DNA of 64,000 nucleotides from CAIKZZ01 sp036742455 (GTDB taxonomy: Bacteria > Pseudomonadota > Gammaproteobacteria > Steroidobacterales > Steroidobacteraceae). The stretch is taken from contig DAINQU010000006.1 of assembly GCA_036742455.1 (NCBI GenBank), forward strand, positions 62,001 to 126,000, given 5' to 3'. Each line of letters opens with the position of its first letter. Positions within the stretch are counted from its first letter, which is position 1. Below the pieces are notes generated by a model. The model had not been told where the DNA came from, searched no databases, and worked only from the letters and a program-made list of their open reading frames with translations. Shown piece by piece: positions 25,968 through 33,478 of this stretch. The position numbers were made by a program, and so were the translations under genes.

Positions 25968-26296
25968 CGACGGATTGGGCTGTGAAGCAGTGCACGCCGT
26001 GCGAAGGCGGCATCGCGGCGATGCCGCTCGACGCCGCGCGCGACGCCCTGCGCGACCTCAACCCCGCTTGGGTCCTCGACGAGACCGGTCAGTCATTGCA
26101 CCGAGAGTATCGATTCCCCAACTTCCTGCGCGTGATGAGCTTCGTCAATGCGATCGCGCACATCGCGAATGTCGAAGATCACCATCCCGACTTGGCCGTC
26201 GGTTACAACTATTGTCACGTGACCTACACGACCCATGCGATCGGCGGTCTGTCGGAGAATGACTTTATCTGCGCGGCGAAAATTGATCGCCTTTAA
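25964..26296 (+). CDS. phhB: Pterin-4a-carbinolamine dehydratase
   Basis: A protein of 110 residues, the usual length of the PCD/DCoH family, which dehydrates 4a-hydroxytetrahydrobiopterin. The family motif E-D-H-H-P-D is present (NVEDHHPDLAVGYN), with the helix FLRVMSFVNAIAHIA. It overlaps ispG by 4 bp. No phenylalanine hydroxylase gene is in the window, so it may serve a distant hydroxylase or a molybdopterin-related role. Its stop overlaps the stop of the convergent membrane-protein gene. Confidence 0.93.
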   Translation: MTTDWAVKQCTPCEGGIAAMPLDAARDALRDLNPAWVLDETGQSLHREYRFPNFLRVMSFVNAIAHIANVEDHHPDLAVGYNYCHVTYTTHAIGGLSENDFICAAKIDRL

Positions 26297-26784
26297 CGCG
26301 ACGCCGCGCGTTGCTGCACGACGCGCGCACGAAAGGCCACAAAGCCCGAGACGATAAAGCCGCTCACCCAGCACATCTGCGCCAAATCCACCGCCTGCGC
26401 GAGCGGGCTGAGCCAGTGAGCCGTGTGCCATTTGAGCTGGGTCGCCTGGTCTGCGCTCGCCGTCGACAGCCGGTGTGCATAGCGCGCCGCTAAGAGGTCG
26501 GGCCGGGCGACCGCGTAGAACCCATAGGCCGCCACACCGATCAACACCGCTTGCAGTGTGGGCACGCCGAGCGCGACGGCGAGCCGAACCCGCTGTGAGG
26601 CGCCGGCCAAACTGCTTTGCCCGTACAGCGCGACCCAGACAACGGCGATCAACGGTACGTCATCGGCGACCGACCCGGCCGCGGCGCCGAACCACCACTG
26701 CGGCAGTATCAGCCCGAGGATCGCGACGATCGTGCCGGCCGTCGCCCACACCCATGGGCCGGGTAAGCGGGGCGCAAGACTCAT
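26293..26784 (-). CDS. Small integral membrane protein, function unknown
   Basis: I do not recognise the family. The protein has 163 residues and about four hydrophobic segments: near residues 10-35 (WVWATAGTIVAILGLILPQW), 42-56, 68-92 and 132-152, with a soluble stretch between the third and fourth (RLSTASADQATQLKWHTAHW). The C-terminus is basic. Its ATG overlaps the stop of the ubiquinone-type monooxygenase gene by 4 bp (ATGA), so it is the last cistron of the pepP-ubiH-ubiI series and translationally coupled. Nothing more can be said of its role; expression with quinone hydroxylases makes a membrane-associated role plausible. Confidence 0.7.
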   Translation of the reverse strand: MSLAPRLPGPWVWATAGTIVAILGLILPQWWFGAAAGSVADDVPLIAVVWVALYGQSSLAGASQRVRLAVALGVPTLQAVLIGVAAYGFYAVARPDLLAARYAHRLSTASADQATQLKWHTAHWLSPLAQAVDLAQMCWVSGFIVSGFVAFRARVVQQRAASR

Positions 26785-27974
26785 CCGAGCAAGGCTCGCG
26801 AGATGAGGTGTTGTTTCAACGGCCCTAAGCGTTGCGCGGCACCGAGTAAGGTGCGACGACCGCGGCGGATGAGATCCCGCTCATCGGTATAAATACGATA
26901 GATCGCGTCGAGCGCGGCACCGAACAGGGCGTTCTCCGCCTGCCGGGCCCGTGCGTACCGGCCCAGAGGGCCGGGATCACCGATGTCGCCGCCACGGGCA
27001 CGCGTCTCGACGAGAACGTCGGTCAGCGAGAGCACGTCGAGAAAGCCCTGATTGACGCCCTGTCCCGCCAGCGGGTGCACCGCGTGCGCGGCATCCCCCA
27101 CGAGCACGAGACGGGTGCTCGCATAGGATGCGGCGTTGAAACGCCGCAACGGAAAACCCTGCCGCTCGGCGACCACGCGCAGGGGACCCAAGACCGCGTC
27201 ACTGGCCGCCGTGACGGCGGATCCAAACGCGTCATCGTCGAGCGCGAGTACGCTCTGTGCTTGGGCGGGCGGCAAGGACCACACCAACGACACCCGCCCA
27301 TCCGCTAACGGCAATAACGCCAAAGGACCGGCCGCCAGAAACCGCTGCCGCGCCGCGTCGCCGTGCGGGATCGTCGGTTGCAGATGCGTCACCACCGCGG
27401 TTTGCGGATACGGTACCGGATCGCCGCCAAGACCGGAGAGCTGGCGCAGTGGCGACGAAGCGCCGTCTGCGGCGACCACCAGTGACGTTGTGGCGCGCCG
27501 TCCGCCCATCTCCACCCACGCCGTATCACGGTCCAAATGCAGCGCCGCAACCGGGCTGCGTACGAGCGTGACGCCGAGCGCCCAGGCGCGCTCCATCAAC
27601 GCCGCCGCAATCGCTCGGTTCTCAATGATGTGTCCAAGGTCGGGCTCACCGATTTCTGCGGCATCGAACACCAACGTCTCGGGACCGTCCACAGCGTCTT
27701 GCGCATCCCAGACGATCATCCGCTCGTAGGCGGCGGGCGAACGCGGACGGAGCAGGGACCATGCGCCCACCTCGCTCAGGATTCGCTGTCCGGCGCGCGA
27801 AATCGCCGACACACGCACGTCGATCGGATCTTGCGGTAGCGGCGTCAGCGCAGGCTCAGGCTCAGCCAGCGCGATGCGAATATCGTGTGCGCAACGCTGC
27901 GCTAACAAGCAGGCTAATGCTGAGCCGACGATACCGCCGCCGGCGATGACGACATCAAAATCAGGGCGGCTCAT
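26781..27974 (-). CDS. UbiH/UbiI/UbiF-family FAD monooxygenase
   Basis: A protein of 397 residues. The N-terminal FAD Rossmann motif is DVVIAGGGIVGSALACLLA, the second flavin motif is GDAAHAVHPLAGQGVNQG, and the middle motif region GHIIENRAI is typical of the ubiquinone hydroxylases. These enzymes hydroxylate the aromatic ring of ubiquinone precursors with O2 and NAD(P)H at the inner membrane. Two such genes lie together here and coq7 lies at 35616. This copy sits in the position of E. coli UbiI (VisC), downstream of UbiH in the pepP operon, so a C5-hydroxylase role is likely. Sequence alone does not separate UbiI from UbiF safely. It overlaps ubiH by ATGA. Confidence 0.85.
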   Translation of the reverse strand: MSRPDFDVVIAGGGIVGSALACLLAQRCAHDIRIALAEPEPALTPLPQDPIDVRVSAISRAGQRILSEVGAWSLLRPRSPAAYERMIVWDAQDAVDGPETLVFDAAEIGEPDLGHIIENRAIAAALMERAWALGVTLVRSPVAALHLDRDTAWVEMGGRRATTSLVVAADGASSPLRQLSGLGGDPVPYPQTAVVTHLQPTIPHGDAARQRFLAAGPLALLPLADGRVSLVWSLPPAQAQSVLALDDDAFGSAVTAASDAVLGPLRVVAERQGFPLRRFNAASYASTRLVLVGDAAHAVHPLAGQGVNQGFLDVLSLTDVLVETRARGGDIGDPGPLGRYARARQAENALFGAALDAIYRIYTDERDLIRRGRRTLLGAAQRLGPLKQHLISRALLG

Positions 27975-29215
27975 ACCGACTCTCCGGAACGACCGCGCAG
28001 CGGCAGGCCGCGAGCCAATCGCGGCAAACGCCCCGCAAATCCCTGCGAGAGCCGCGACAGGGCCGACTTCGCGGTGGGGCTCACGTCAAACAGCATGAGA
28101 CCCAGGCTGCGCGCCCACCGCACGGGCGTCAGACGGCTACCGAACAACCGGACGAGTCCGTCCGTGAATCCAATGATGGCGTTGCGATCGGTACGACGCC
28201 ATTCGGCATAACGGCTCAACACCTCGGGACTGCCCGGATCCGCCTCGGGCGACTCGGCAATCACTTCGGCCAAGGTCGCGGCGTCGCGTAAGCCCAGATT
28301 AAATCCCTGCCCAGCGATCGGGTGCATGCCTTGCGCGGCAGCGCCGATGATGGCGGTGCGGGGCGCGTCCGCCGCATCGGCTTTTACCAACGCAAGTGGG
28401 TAGGCGTGTCGCGGCGATACCGCACGGAAGCGACCGAGTCGCCAGCCAAACGCACTCTGGAACTCACGCAAAAATGCTGCGTCATCCAAACTCATCACGC
28501 GCGTCGCCTCGTCCGGTGCGAGCGTCCAGATGATGCCGACCCGACCGTCAGGGATCGGCAAGGCCGCAATCGGGCCGTCGTCTGAAAACCGCTCGTAAGC
28601 CACGTGATCATGAAAGCGGCCGGGGGTGGCTTGGGCGATGATCGCGACTTGTCCGTAGTCCGATCGCGCGGCGCCGACGCCAACGCTCTCGCGAACTTTG
28701 GACGCAATTCCGTCCGCCGCCACGGCCAACTTGGCCCGGACGGATCGGCCATCCCGCAATTCCAATTGAGTATGCGCAGCGCTCGAGGCTGCTGACAGCA
28801 CCTCGGCGGGCGCCACGACCGTGAGGCCGTGCACGTGCCGCAGACGACGCCATAACGCTCGGCCGATCACGCGGTTTTCGACGACGAACCCTAAAGCCGG
28901 GATGCCCTGCTCGGCCGCATCGAGCACCGCCGTGCCGAAGCGGCCTCGTTCCGAGATATGGATATGACGGATCGCCGTGGCTTCGCGAGCGATCTCATCC
29001 CAGACACCCAATCCTTCGAAAATTCGGCGAGTGCCGTTCGACAGCGCCGTCGTGCGGGTGTCAAAACTCGGCTGAGCATCGTCTTCGGGCGGAACGGCTT
29101 CGATCAGTACGATCGACAAGCCTGCGCCACTGAGGGCGAGCGCGAGGCTCGCGCCGACCAGACCGCCGCCGACGATCGCGACATCGCACATCAACGCATC
29201 CGAGTGGGGCGTCAT
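27971..29215 (-). CDS. ubiH: 2-octaprenyl-6-methoxyphenol hydroxylase-type FAD monooxygenase
   Basis: A protein of 414 residues with VAIVGGGLVGASLALALSG (FAD), GFVVENRVIGRALWRR, and GAAAQGMHPIAGQGFNLGLRD in place of the usual GDAAH motif; this GAAAQ/N-A-A form is characteristic of UbiH. It sits directly after pepP, as in E. coli (ygfB-pepP-ubiH-ubiI). It should hydroxylate the ubiquinone precursor ring at C1. ATG 29215 is preferred; the frame extends to 29266 inside pepP. The next gene overlaps by 4 bp. Confidence 0.9.
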   Translation of the reverse strand: MTPHSDALMCDVAIVGGGLVGASLALALSGAGLSIVLIEAVPPEDDAQPSFDTRTTALSNGTRRIFEGLGVWDEIAREATAIRHIHISERGRFGTAVLDAAEQGIPALGFVVENRVIGRALWRRLRHVHGLTVVAPAEVLSAASSAAHTQLELRDGRSVRAKLAVAADGIASKVRESVGVGAARSDYGQVAIIAQATPGRFHDHVAYERFSDDGPIAALPIPDGRVGIIWTLAPDEATRVMSLDDAAFLREFQSAFGWRLGRFRAVSPRHAYPLALVKADAADAPRTAIIGAAAQGMHPIAGQGFNLGLRDAATLAEVIAESPEADPGSPEVLSRYAEWRRTDRNAIIGFTDGLVRLFGSRLTPVRWARSLGLMLFDVSPTAKSALSRLSQGFAGRLPRLARGLPLRGRSGESV

Positions 29216-29225
29216 CGTAAGTCTC

Positions 29226-30545
29226 TCACGGGCGGGCAGCCATGAAGGTCTCGATGGCGTCGGCATCCTTCACCAACGCCTTCGTGAGGACGTCCGGCGC
29301 GCTCCGTGTGACGGCAACATCGTCCTCAATGCGAATACCGATCCCCCGAAACTCCTTCGGCACCGTTTTACAGCCGGGCGCAACGTAGAGGCCCGGCTCT
29401 ACCGTCAGCACCATTCCGGGTTCCAGAACGCGCCACGCGTCGCCCACTTTGTAGTCGCCGACATCGTGCACGTCGATCCCGAGCCAGTGACCGGTACGAT
29501 GCATGAACCATTCGCGATACGCGCCGTCGCGGATCAGTTTGGTGACCTTGCCGGATAAGAAGCCAATGGACACCAACCCTTGCGTAATCGTCCGGACGGC
29601 GGCGTCGTGCGGGTCGTTCCAATGATTCCCCGGGCGGCATTGCTCAATCGCTGCCTCTTGTGCGGCGAGCACGATGTCGTACAGCGCACGCTGGGCCGGG
29701 CTGAACCGACCGTTCACGGGAAACGTGCGCGTGATATCCGAGGCGTAATGGTCGAGCTCACAACCGGCATCAATCAGCACGAGGTCGCCGTCGCGCAGCG
29801 CTTCGGCGTTCTCGCGGTAGTGCAATATGCAGCCGTTCGCACCACCACCGACAATCGGCTCGTACGCGCACACACCTCGGTGGCGATGGAATTCGTGCAT
29901 GATTTCGGCGGCCAATTCGTACTCGGTCACGCCCGGCGCTGCCAACTGCATGGCGCGCTCATGCGCCCGGACCGAGATCGCCGCCGCGCGACGCATGATG
30001 CCGATTTCATCGCGGCTCTTGTACAGCCGCATGTCGTGCAGCAGGTGATCGAGCGCGACAAATTCTTGCGGGGTGTGCATGCCTTGCTTGGCTTGCGCCC
30101 GCAGTCCGTTCACCCAGCCGATGACGCGCTGATCGAATTCCGGGTGTAGCCCCATCGTGTAGTACACGCGAGCACGACTCTCGAGCAGACCCGGCAAAAT
30201 TTCATCGATGTCGGCGATGGGGAAGGCATCGTCTGCACCGAAGGTGGCGACCGCGCCGTCGGGGCCCGCGCGTCGCCCGTCCCACAACTCGCGCGTCGCA
30301 TCGCGGTCGCGGACGAAGAGGATGTACTCACCCTCCGGTCGGTTCGGCAGGAGGACTGCCACCGCCTCCGGTTCCGGAAATCCCGTCAGAAAGTGAAAAT
30401 CGCTGTCTTGGCGGTACGGGTACTCGGTGTCGGCATTGCGCTTACGGATCGGCGCCGCGGGCAAGATCGCGATGGCGTCGCGACCCATCATCCGCATCAA
30501 CTGCCGACGGCGGCGAACAAATTCAGTCGGCTTCATCGGCGTCAT
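29226..30545 (-). CDS. pepP: Xaa-Pro aminopeptidase P
   Basis: A protein of 439 residues; E. coli PepP has 441. The N-terminus matches in pattern (EFVRRRRQLM, TEYPYRQDSDFHFLTGFPEPEA). The dinuclear metal site is complete: two Asp in VLIDAGCELDHYASDITRTF, His in MHRTGHWLGIDVHD, Glu in TVEPGLYV and Glu in GIRIEDDVAV. It removes N-terminal residues preceding proline in the cytoplasm. ATG 30545 is chosen, with an alternative at 30536; either lies inside the end of ygfB, so translation is coupled. A much longer open frame to 30707 is a by-product of the overlapping ygfB gene. Confidence 0.94.
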   Translation of the reverse strand: MTPMKPTEFVRRRRQLMRMMGRDAIAILPAAPIRKRNADTEYPYRQDSDFHFLTGFPEPEAVAVLLPNRPEGEYILFVRDRDATRELWDGRRAGPDGAVATFGADDAFPIADIDEILPGLLESRARVYYTMGLHPEFDQRVIGWVNGLRAQAKQGMHTPQEFVALDHLLHDMRLYKSRDEIGIMRRAAAISVRAHERAMQLAAPGVTEYELAAEIMHEFHRHRGVCAYEPIVGGGANGCILHYRENAEALRDGDLVLIDAGCELDHYASDITRTFPVNGRFSPAQRALYDIVLAAQEAAIEQCRPGNHWNDPHDAAVRTITQGLVSIGFLSGKVTKLIRDGAYREWFMHRTGHWLGIDVHDVGDYKVGDAWRVLEPGMVLTVEPGLYVAPGCKTVPKEFRGIGIRIEDDVAVTRSAPDVLTKALVKDADAIETFMAARP

Positions 30546-31104
30546 CGACGGCACCCGCTTCCTCTTGCGATTCTCCGCGTGGATCGACGAGCTCTTCGTG
30601 CACAAGTTGCGTGCTGGCCCGTAGATACTCCACCAACTCCGCGTAAGACGCCTCGCTGTCTTCTTCAGAATCCTCTTCACCGACCGCGGCGCGGGCGATC
30701 TCCGCAAAATCGGCCACCACTTCCCGTACCGTTTCCGGCCAGCCGGCCTCGGGAACGGGGACGGAGCCTAAGCCGGAGAGAAAACCGGTGCACCAGTCCG
30801 CCAACGCCGCGGTGCGCGCGTCCAGCGACGTATCGTCCCCCGGCAAGAGCGGCGCAAAATCCATGTCCGGCGCGGACATCTGGGCGGCGGTTTCCCGGCA
30901 CAAGGCGAGGAGGACCTCACGGGCATGCGCGGAACGCTCCGGCGTTTCCGTGTCGGAGAGGATATCGTCGATCCACTCCTCCCGCCGGAAGGCCAGGCTC
31001 GCGGACAATGTGCCGCTCAACACCCCGTGGGCCTCGGCGGGCCCGAGGGCCGACCCGGCCGCCTCGAGGGCGGTCTCCAGTTCTTCGTAAGTAACGGTCT
31101 GCAT
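30523..31104 (-). CDS. ygfB: YgfB / UPF0149 family protein
   Basis: A protein of 193 residues of the UPF0149 (YecA/YgfB) family, recognised by YEELETALEAAGSALGPAEAHGVLSGTL, DWCTGFLSGLG and the acidic ending EEDSEEDSEASYAELVEYLR. It starts the ygfB-pepP-ubiH-ubiI series, the order seen in many gammaproteobacteria, and is divergent from the zapA operon. The YgfB homologue in Pseudomonas affects antibiotic tolerance through AmpDh3; no such link can be seen here. Confidence 0.9.
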   Translation of the reverse strand: MQTVTYEELETALEAAGSALGPAEAHGVLSGTLSASLAFRREEWIDDILSDTETPERSAHAREVLLALCRETAAQMSAPDMDFAPLLPGDDTSLDARTAALADWCTGFLSGLGSVPVPEAGWPETVREVVADFAEIARAAVGEEDSEEDSEASYAELVEYLRASTQLVHEELVDPRGESQEEAGAVDDADEAD

Positions 31105-31122
31105 GGACGCGATTCTAGCGCG

Positions 31123-31151
31123 TTGACCCACTCTGGGGCCGCGCCTATAGT
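31123..31151 (+). promoter_or_regulatory. Strong sigma-70 promoter of the zapA operon, implying a leaderless mRNA
   Basis: TTGACC (31123-31128), a 17-bp spacer and TATAGT (31146-31151). The ATG of the next gene is at 31158, 7 nt after the -10, which is where transcription should begin. There is no room for a ribosome binding site. Confidence 0.75.
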
Positions 31152-31157
31152 GCGCCC

Positions 31158-31391
31158 ATGACTGAAAAGACCCCTCAAGCTGCGGCAGAAGCGGAGATCC
31201 GGTCGCTGGAGAAGCGATTGGTGGAACTCATTGCCACCCTCGACCGCCTCAAGGACGAAAATCGCTCGCTCAAGGCGCGACAGGAGTCTCTGGCCGCCGA
31301 GCGAGCCGCCTTGGTGCAAAAGAACGAGCAAGTTCGGGCCCGCGTCGAAGCGATGATTGGCCGATTGAAGTCGATGGAGCACGGACCATGA
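31158..31391 (+). CDS. TIGR02449-type small coiled-coil protein upstream of zapA
   Basis: A protein of 77 residues, almost entirely a predicted coiled coil (heptads through EIRSLEKRLVELIATLDRLK and onward to VRARVEAMIGRLKSME). Short proteins of this kind precede zapA in many gammaproteobacteria and resemble ZapB in size and shape, so a role at the division septum with ZapA is inferred. The start codon lies just 7 nt from the promoter -10, so the message is probably leaderless. It overlaps zapA by ATGA. Confidence 0.82.
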   Translation: MTEKTPQAAAEAEIRSLEKRLVELIATLDRLKDENRSLKARQESLAAERAALVQKNEQVRARVEAMIGRLKSMEHGP

Positions 31392-31705
31392 GCGACGCCC
31401 CGGTATCCCGTGTTTCCGTCCGAATCCTCGAGAAGGACTACCAGTTCACCTGTGCGCCCGACGAACGCTCGGCGCTACTGGACTCGGCGGAGTATCTCAA
31501 CACCGAAATGCGCAAGATCCGCGACACCGGCAAGGTGATCGGCTTGGATCGCATTGCCGTGATGGCCGCCCTGAACATGGCCAACGAACTCTTGAAGGCG
31601 CGTGCCCGTGATGCCGCACTGGACACCGGCGTCGTGCAGAAGCTTCGGCACTTGCGTGACCAAGTGGACGCCGCCCTCGAACGCGGCCAGCAACTCGATC
31701 TTTGA
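31388..31705 (+). CDS. zapA: Cell division protein ZapA
   Basis: A protein of 105 residues. The N-terminal ZapA fold (VSVRILEKDYQFTCAPDERSALLDSAEYLN) and the C-terminal coiled coil (DRIAVMAALNMANELL) are typical. ZapA binds FtsZ and bundles its filaments at midcell. It is coupled to the upstream coiled-coil gene and is followed by two hairpins and the 6S RNA gene, the conserved zapA-ssrS order. Confidence 0.94.
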   Translation: MSDAPVSRVSVRILEKDYQFTCAPDERSALLDSAEYLNTEMRKIRDTGKVIGLDRIAVMAALNMANELLKARARDAALDTGVVQKLRHLRDQVDAALERGQQLDL

Positions 31706-31743
31706 TCGAGTTTCTGACGAACGCGAGACGTTCGTCATTCTTT
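31694..31743 (+). terminator. Two tandem terminator hairpins after zapA
   Basis: The first stem (31694-31700 with 31704-31710) encloses the zapA stop codon and is followed by TTT. The second is a 9-bp perfect stem, 31715-31723 with 31729-31737, 5-nt loop, followed by TTCTTT. Together they insulate zapA from the 6S RNA. Confidence 0.75.
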
Positions 31744-31761
31744 ACTGCCGCCCAATGGGTT

Positions 31762-31975
31762 AGTCTTCGCCCCGGCGTCGCCTGCGGTGTTCGACATGGG
31801 TCAAGACCTCCCGGCCCTAATTGCGTTACCCCGGGGCAAGTGCTTGCACGGCCATTGAGCATGTCCGCCTCGTAGCGGAAAGCCTTAAGCCTGGCAGTAC
31901 GCCCCACTTGTTGCTCCGGTCCGGGAGCAACGATTCGTGACGGCACAGGTGGACGACGCCACTCATTTGCTAGAC
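31762..31975 (+). ncRNA. ssrS: 6S RNA
   Basis: The region has the diagnostic 6S core: GAGCATG, a small hairpin TCCGC/GCGGA, then AAGCCTTAAG (31880-31889). This parallels GAGCATGCTCGG...CCGAGAAGCCTTAA of E. coli 6S RNA. The later hairpin GTTGCTCC/GGGAGCAAC also has its counterpart. The 5' and 3' sides close by GGCGTCG (31774-31780) with CGACGCC (31954-31960). It lies directly after zapA as in most gammaproteobacteria. 6S RNA binds sigma-70 RNA polymerase in stationary phase. The ends are approximate. The usual neighbour, 5-formyltetrahydrofolate cyclo-ligase, is not present; an EVE-domain gene takes its place. Confidence 0.88.
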
Positions 31976-31986
31976 CAGCGACCTTA

Positions 31987-32012
31987 CCGCTCACCGCCAG
32001 AGCGGTGAGCGG
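31987..32012 (+). promoter_or_regulatory. Hairpin touching the ribosome binding site of the EVE gene
   Basis: An 11-bp perfect stem (31987-31997 with 32002-32012), loop CAGA. Its last bases overlap the start of the GGGAG ribosome site (32011-32015) of the gene at 32022. It may end the 6S precursor or limit EVE translation. Confidence 0.5.
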
Positions 32013-32021
32013 GAGATTGCG

Positions 32022-32489
32022 ATGAAGTACTGGTTGATGAAAAGCGAGCCCGATGTCTTCGGTATCTCAGACCTTGAGCGCGCACCGTCGCAGCGCTCGG
32101 CGTGGGATGGGGTTCGTAACTATCAAGTCCGCAACATGATGCGCGACGAGATGCGCATCGGCGATCTCGCATTTTTTTATCACTCCAGTTGCGCAGAGCC
32201 TGGAATTTACGGGGTTATGCGCATCGCCAAGGAAGGGTATCCGGATCACACGGCGCTGGATCCGATGCACGATCACTTTGATCCCAAGAGCAAACCCGAT
32301 CAACCGACGTGGTACATGGTGGATGTGGAGTTTGTAGAGCGCTTCAAGCGCCCCGTCACGCTCGATCAGTTGCGTGCGCATGCGGATCGTTTGACGGACA
32401 TGCTCGTACTCAAACGCGGCAATCGTCTATCGATCACGCCCATCGCAACCGCTGAGTGGAAGTACATCACTGCACTCGCGCGTTCGTGA
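32022..32489 (+). CDS. EVE-domain protein (YthH-like RNA/modified-base binding fold)
   Basis: A protein of 155 residues that consists of one EVE domain: MKYWLMKSEPDVFGISDLE, WDGVRNYQVRNMMRDEM, GDLAFFYHSS, and the C-terminal VLKRGNRLSITPI. EVE domains belong to the PUA-like group and bind modified bases in nucleic acids; the cellular role of this stand-alone form is not established. GGGAG lies 6 nt before the ATG. It is directly downstream of 6S RNA, and a GC hairpin overlaps its ribosome site. Confidence 0.92.
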   Translation: MKYWLMKSEPDVFGISDLERAPSQRSAWDGVRNYQVRNMMRDEMRIGDLAFFYHSSCAEPGIYGVMRIAKEGYPDHTALDPMHDHFDPKSKPDQPTWYMVDVEFVERFKRPVTLDQLRAHADRLTDMLVLKRGNRLSITPIATAEWKYITALARS

Positions 32490-32533
32490 TCGATGTGATG
32501 GGCGACCCCATATCACAACGAAAAGTACGTTGC

Positions 32534-32561
32534 TTGTAATTTGACTTTTTGTGTATATACT
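32534..32561 (+). promoter_or_regulatory. Promoter of the Lys/Ala micro-gene
   Basis: TTGTAA (32534-32539), a 16-bp spacer and TATACT (32556-32561) in an unusually AT-rich patch for this window. An alternative reading is TTGCTT (32530-32535) with TATATA (32554-32559), 18 bp apart. Start of transcription would be near 32568. Confidence 0.6.
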
Positions 32562-32594
32562 CCAACCCCGGACTAACCTGATTGGAGAACTACT

Positions 32595-32660
32595 ATGGCG
32601 ACTAAAAAGAAAGCTGCTAAGAAGAAGGCGACGAAGAAGAAGGCTGCCAAGAAGAAGTAA
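32595..32660 (+). CDS. 21-residue Lys/Ala/Thr micro-protein, histone-H1-tail-like
   Basis: The ORF encodes 21 residues made of only Met, Ala, Thr and Lys, as repeats of the type KKKAAKKKATKKK, with 12 lysines. GGAG stands 7 nt before the ATG, a good AT-rich promoter lies 34 bp upstream of the start, and a strong intrinsic terminator follows 56 bp after the stop. It is therefore a complete, separate transcription unit of about 180 nt. Such sequences resemble the C-terminal tails of histone H1 and of bacterial H1-like proteins (AlgP, Hc1), which bind DNA or RNA without specific sequence. Alternatively the transcript could act as a small RNA with the ORF secondary. It is too short for standard gene finders. 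Confidence 0.7.
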   Translation: MATKKKAAKKKATKKKAAKKK

Positions 32661-32716
32661 GCCTCTTGAAGTTGCCGAGGATGACGGTGAAACACCCAGT
32701 CCTCTGATGCTTCGAC

Positions 32717-32748
32717 AACTGTGCCCGCGTATGCGGGCACAGTTTTTT
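32717..32748 (+). terminator. Strong intrinsic terminator
   Basis: A 12-bp perfect stem (32717-32728 with 32733-32744), 4-nt loop GTAT, followed by a run of T. It ends the micro-gene transcript and lies 70 bp before rpiA. Confidence 0.9.
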
Positions 32749-32818
32749 CTAGGCTCGGATAAATTCGTGCGCGACGAATCGAGCCACTTTCACACTGAAT
32801 GAATGCAGGGTTGTGCAG

Positions 32819-33478
32819 ATGAGTAGCGATCAACTGAAGCGCCGCGTAGCGGAAGCCGCCGTAGCCTATGTCCCCGAAGGATGCGTGCTCGGCGTTGGCA
32901 CGGGTTCAACGGTCAATCATTTCATCGCCGTGTTAGCGGAGCGCCGCATTCCCCTCGCGGGCGCGGTCTCAAGTTCCGAAGCGAGCACACGGCTGCTCAA
33001 AGCGGCGGGCTATGACGTACTCGATCTCAACGCCACGGGCGATTTGGAGGTCTATGTCGACGGCGCGGATGAGTCGAACCGCCAATTGCACCTCATCAAA
33101 GGCGGTGGCGCAGCACTCACGCGCGAGAAGATCGTCGCCGCGGCATCCAAGCGATTTGTCTGCATCGTAGACCAGTCGAAGGTCGTGGATGTCCTCGGTC
33201 GTTTTCCGTTGCCGGTGGAAGTCATCCCGATGGCACGCTCGTACGTCGCGCGTCAGTTGGTCAAACTCGGTGGCCAACCGGTGTACCGGGAGGGCGTGGT
33301 GACCGATAACGGCAACGTCATCTTGGATGTGCACAACTTGGCCATCACGGATCCGGTGGCGCTTGAGACGGAGATCAACGGCATCGTCGGTGTCGTGGCC
33401 AACGGGCTGTTTGCGCGACGTCCTGCCGATGTCTTGCTAGTGGGCTCACCGAGTGGCGTTGAGACCGTGACGGCTTAA
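32819..33478 (+). CDS. rpiA: Ribose-5-phosphate isomerase A
   Basis: A protein of 219 residues, identical in length to E. coli RpiA. Active-site segments are visible: LGVGTGSTVNHFI, SSSEAST, VYVDGADESN (the catalytic acidic residues) and LIKGGGAALTREKIV. It interconverts ribose-5-phosphate and ribulose-5-phosphate. ATG 32819 follows AGGG by 8 nt; a GTG 6 nt earlier is less likely. Its stop overlaps the stop of the convergent acyltransferase gene. Confidence 0.95.
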   Translation: MSSDQLKRRVAEAAVAYVPEGCVLGVGTGSTVNHFIAVLAERRIPLAGAVSSSEASTRLLKAAGYDVLDLNATGDLEVYVDGADESNRQLHLIKGGGAALTREKIVAAASKRFVCIVDQSKVVDVLGRFPLPVEVIPMARSYVARQLVKLGGQPVYREGVVTDNGNVILDVHNLAITDPVALETEINGIVGVVANGLFARRPADVLLVGSPSGVETVTA

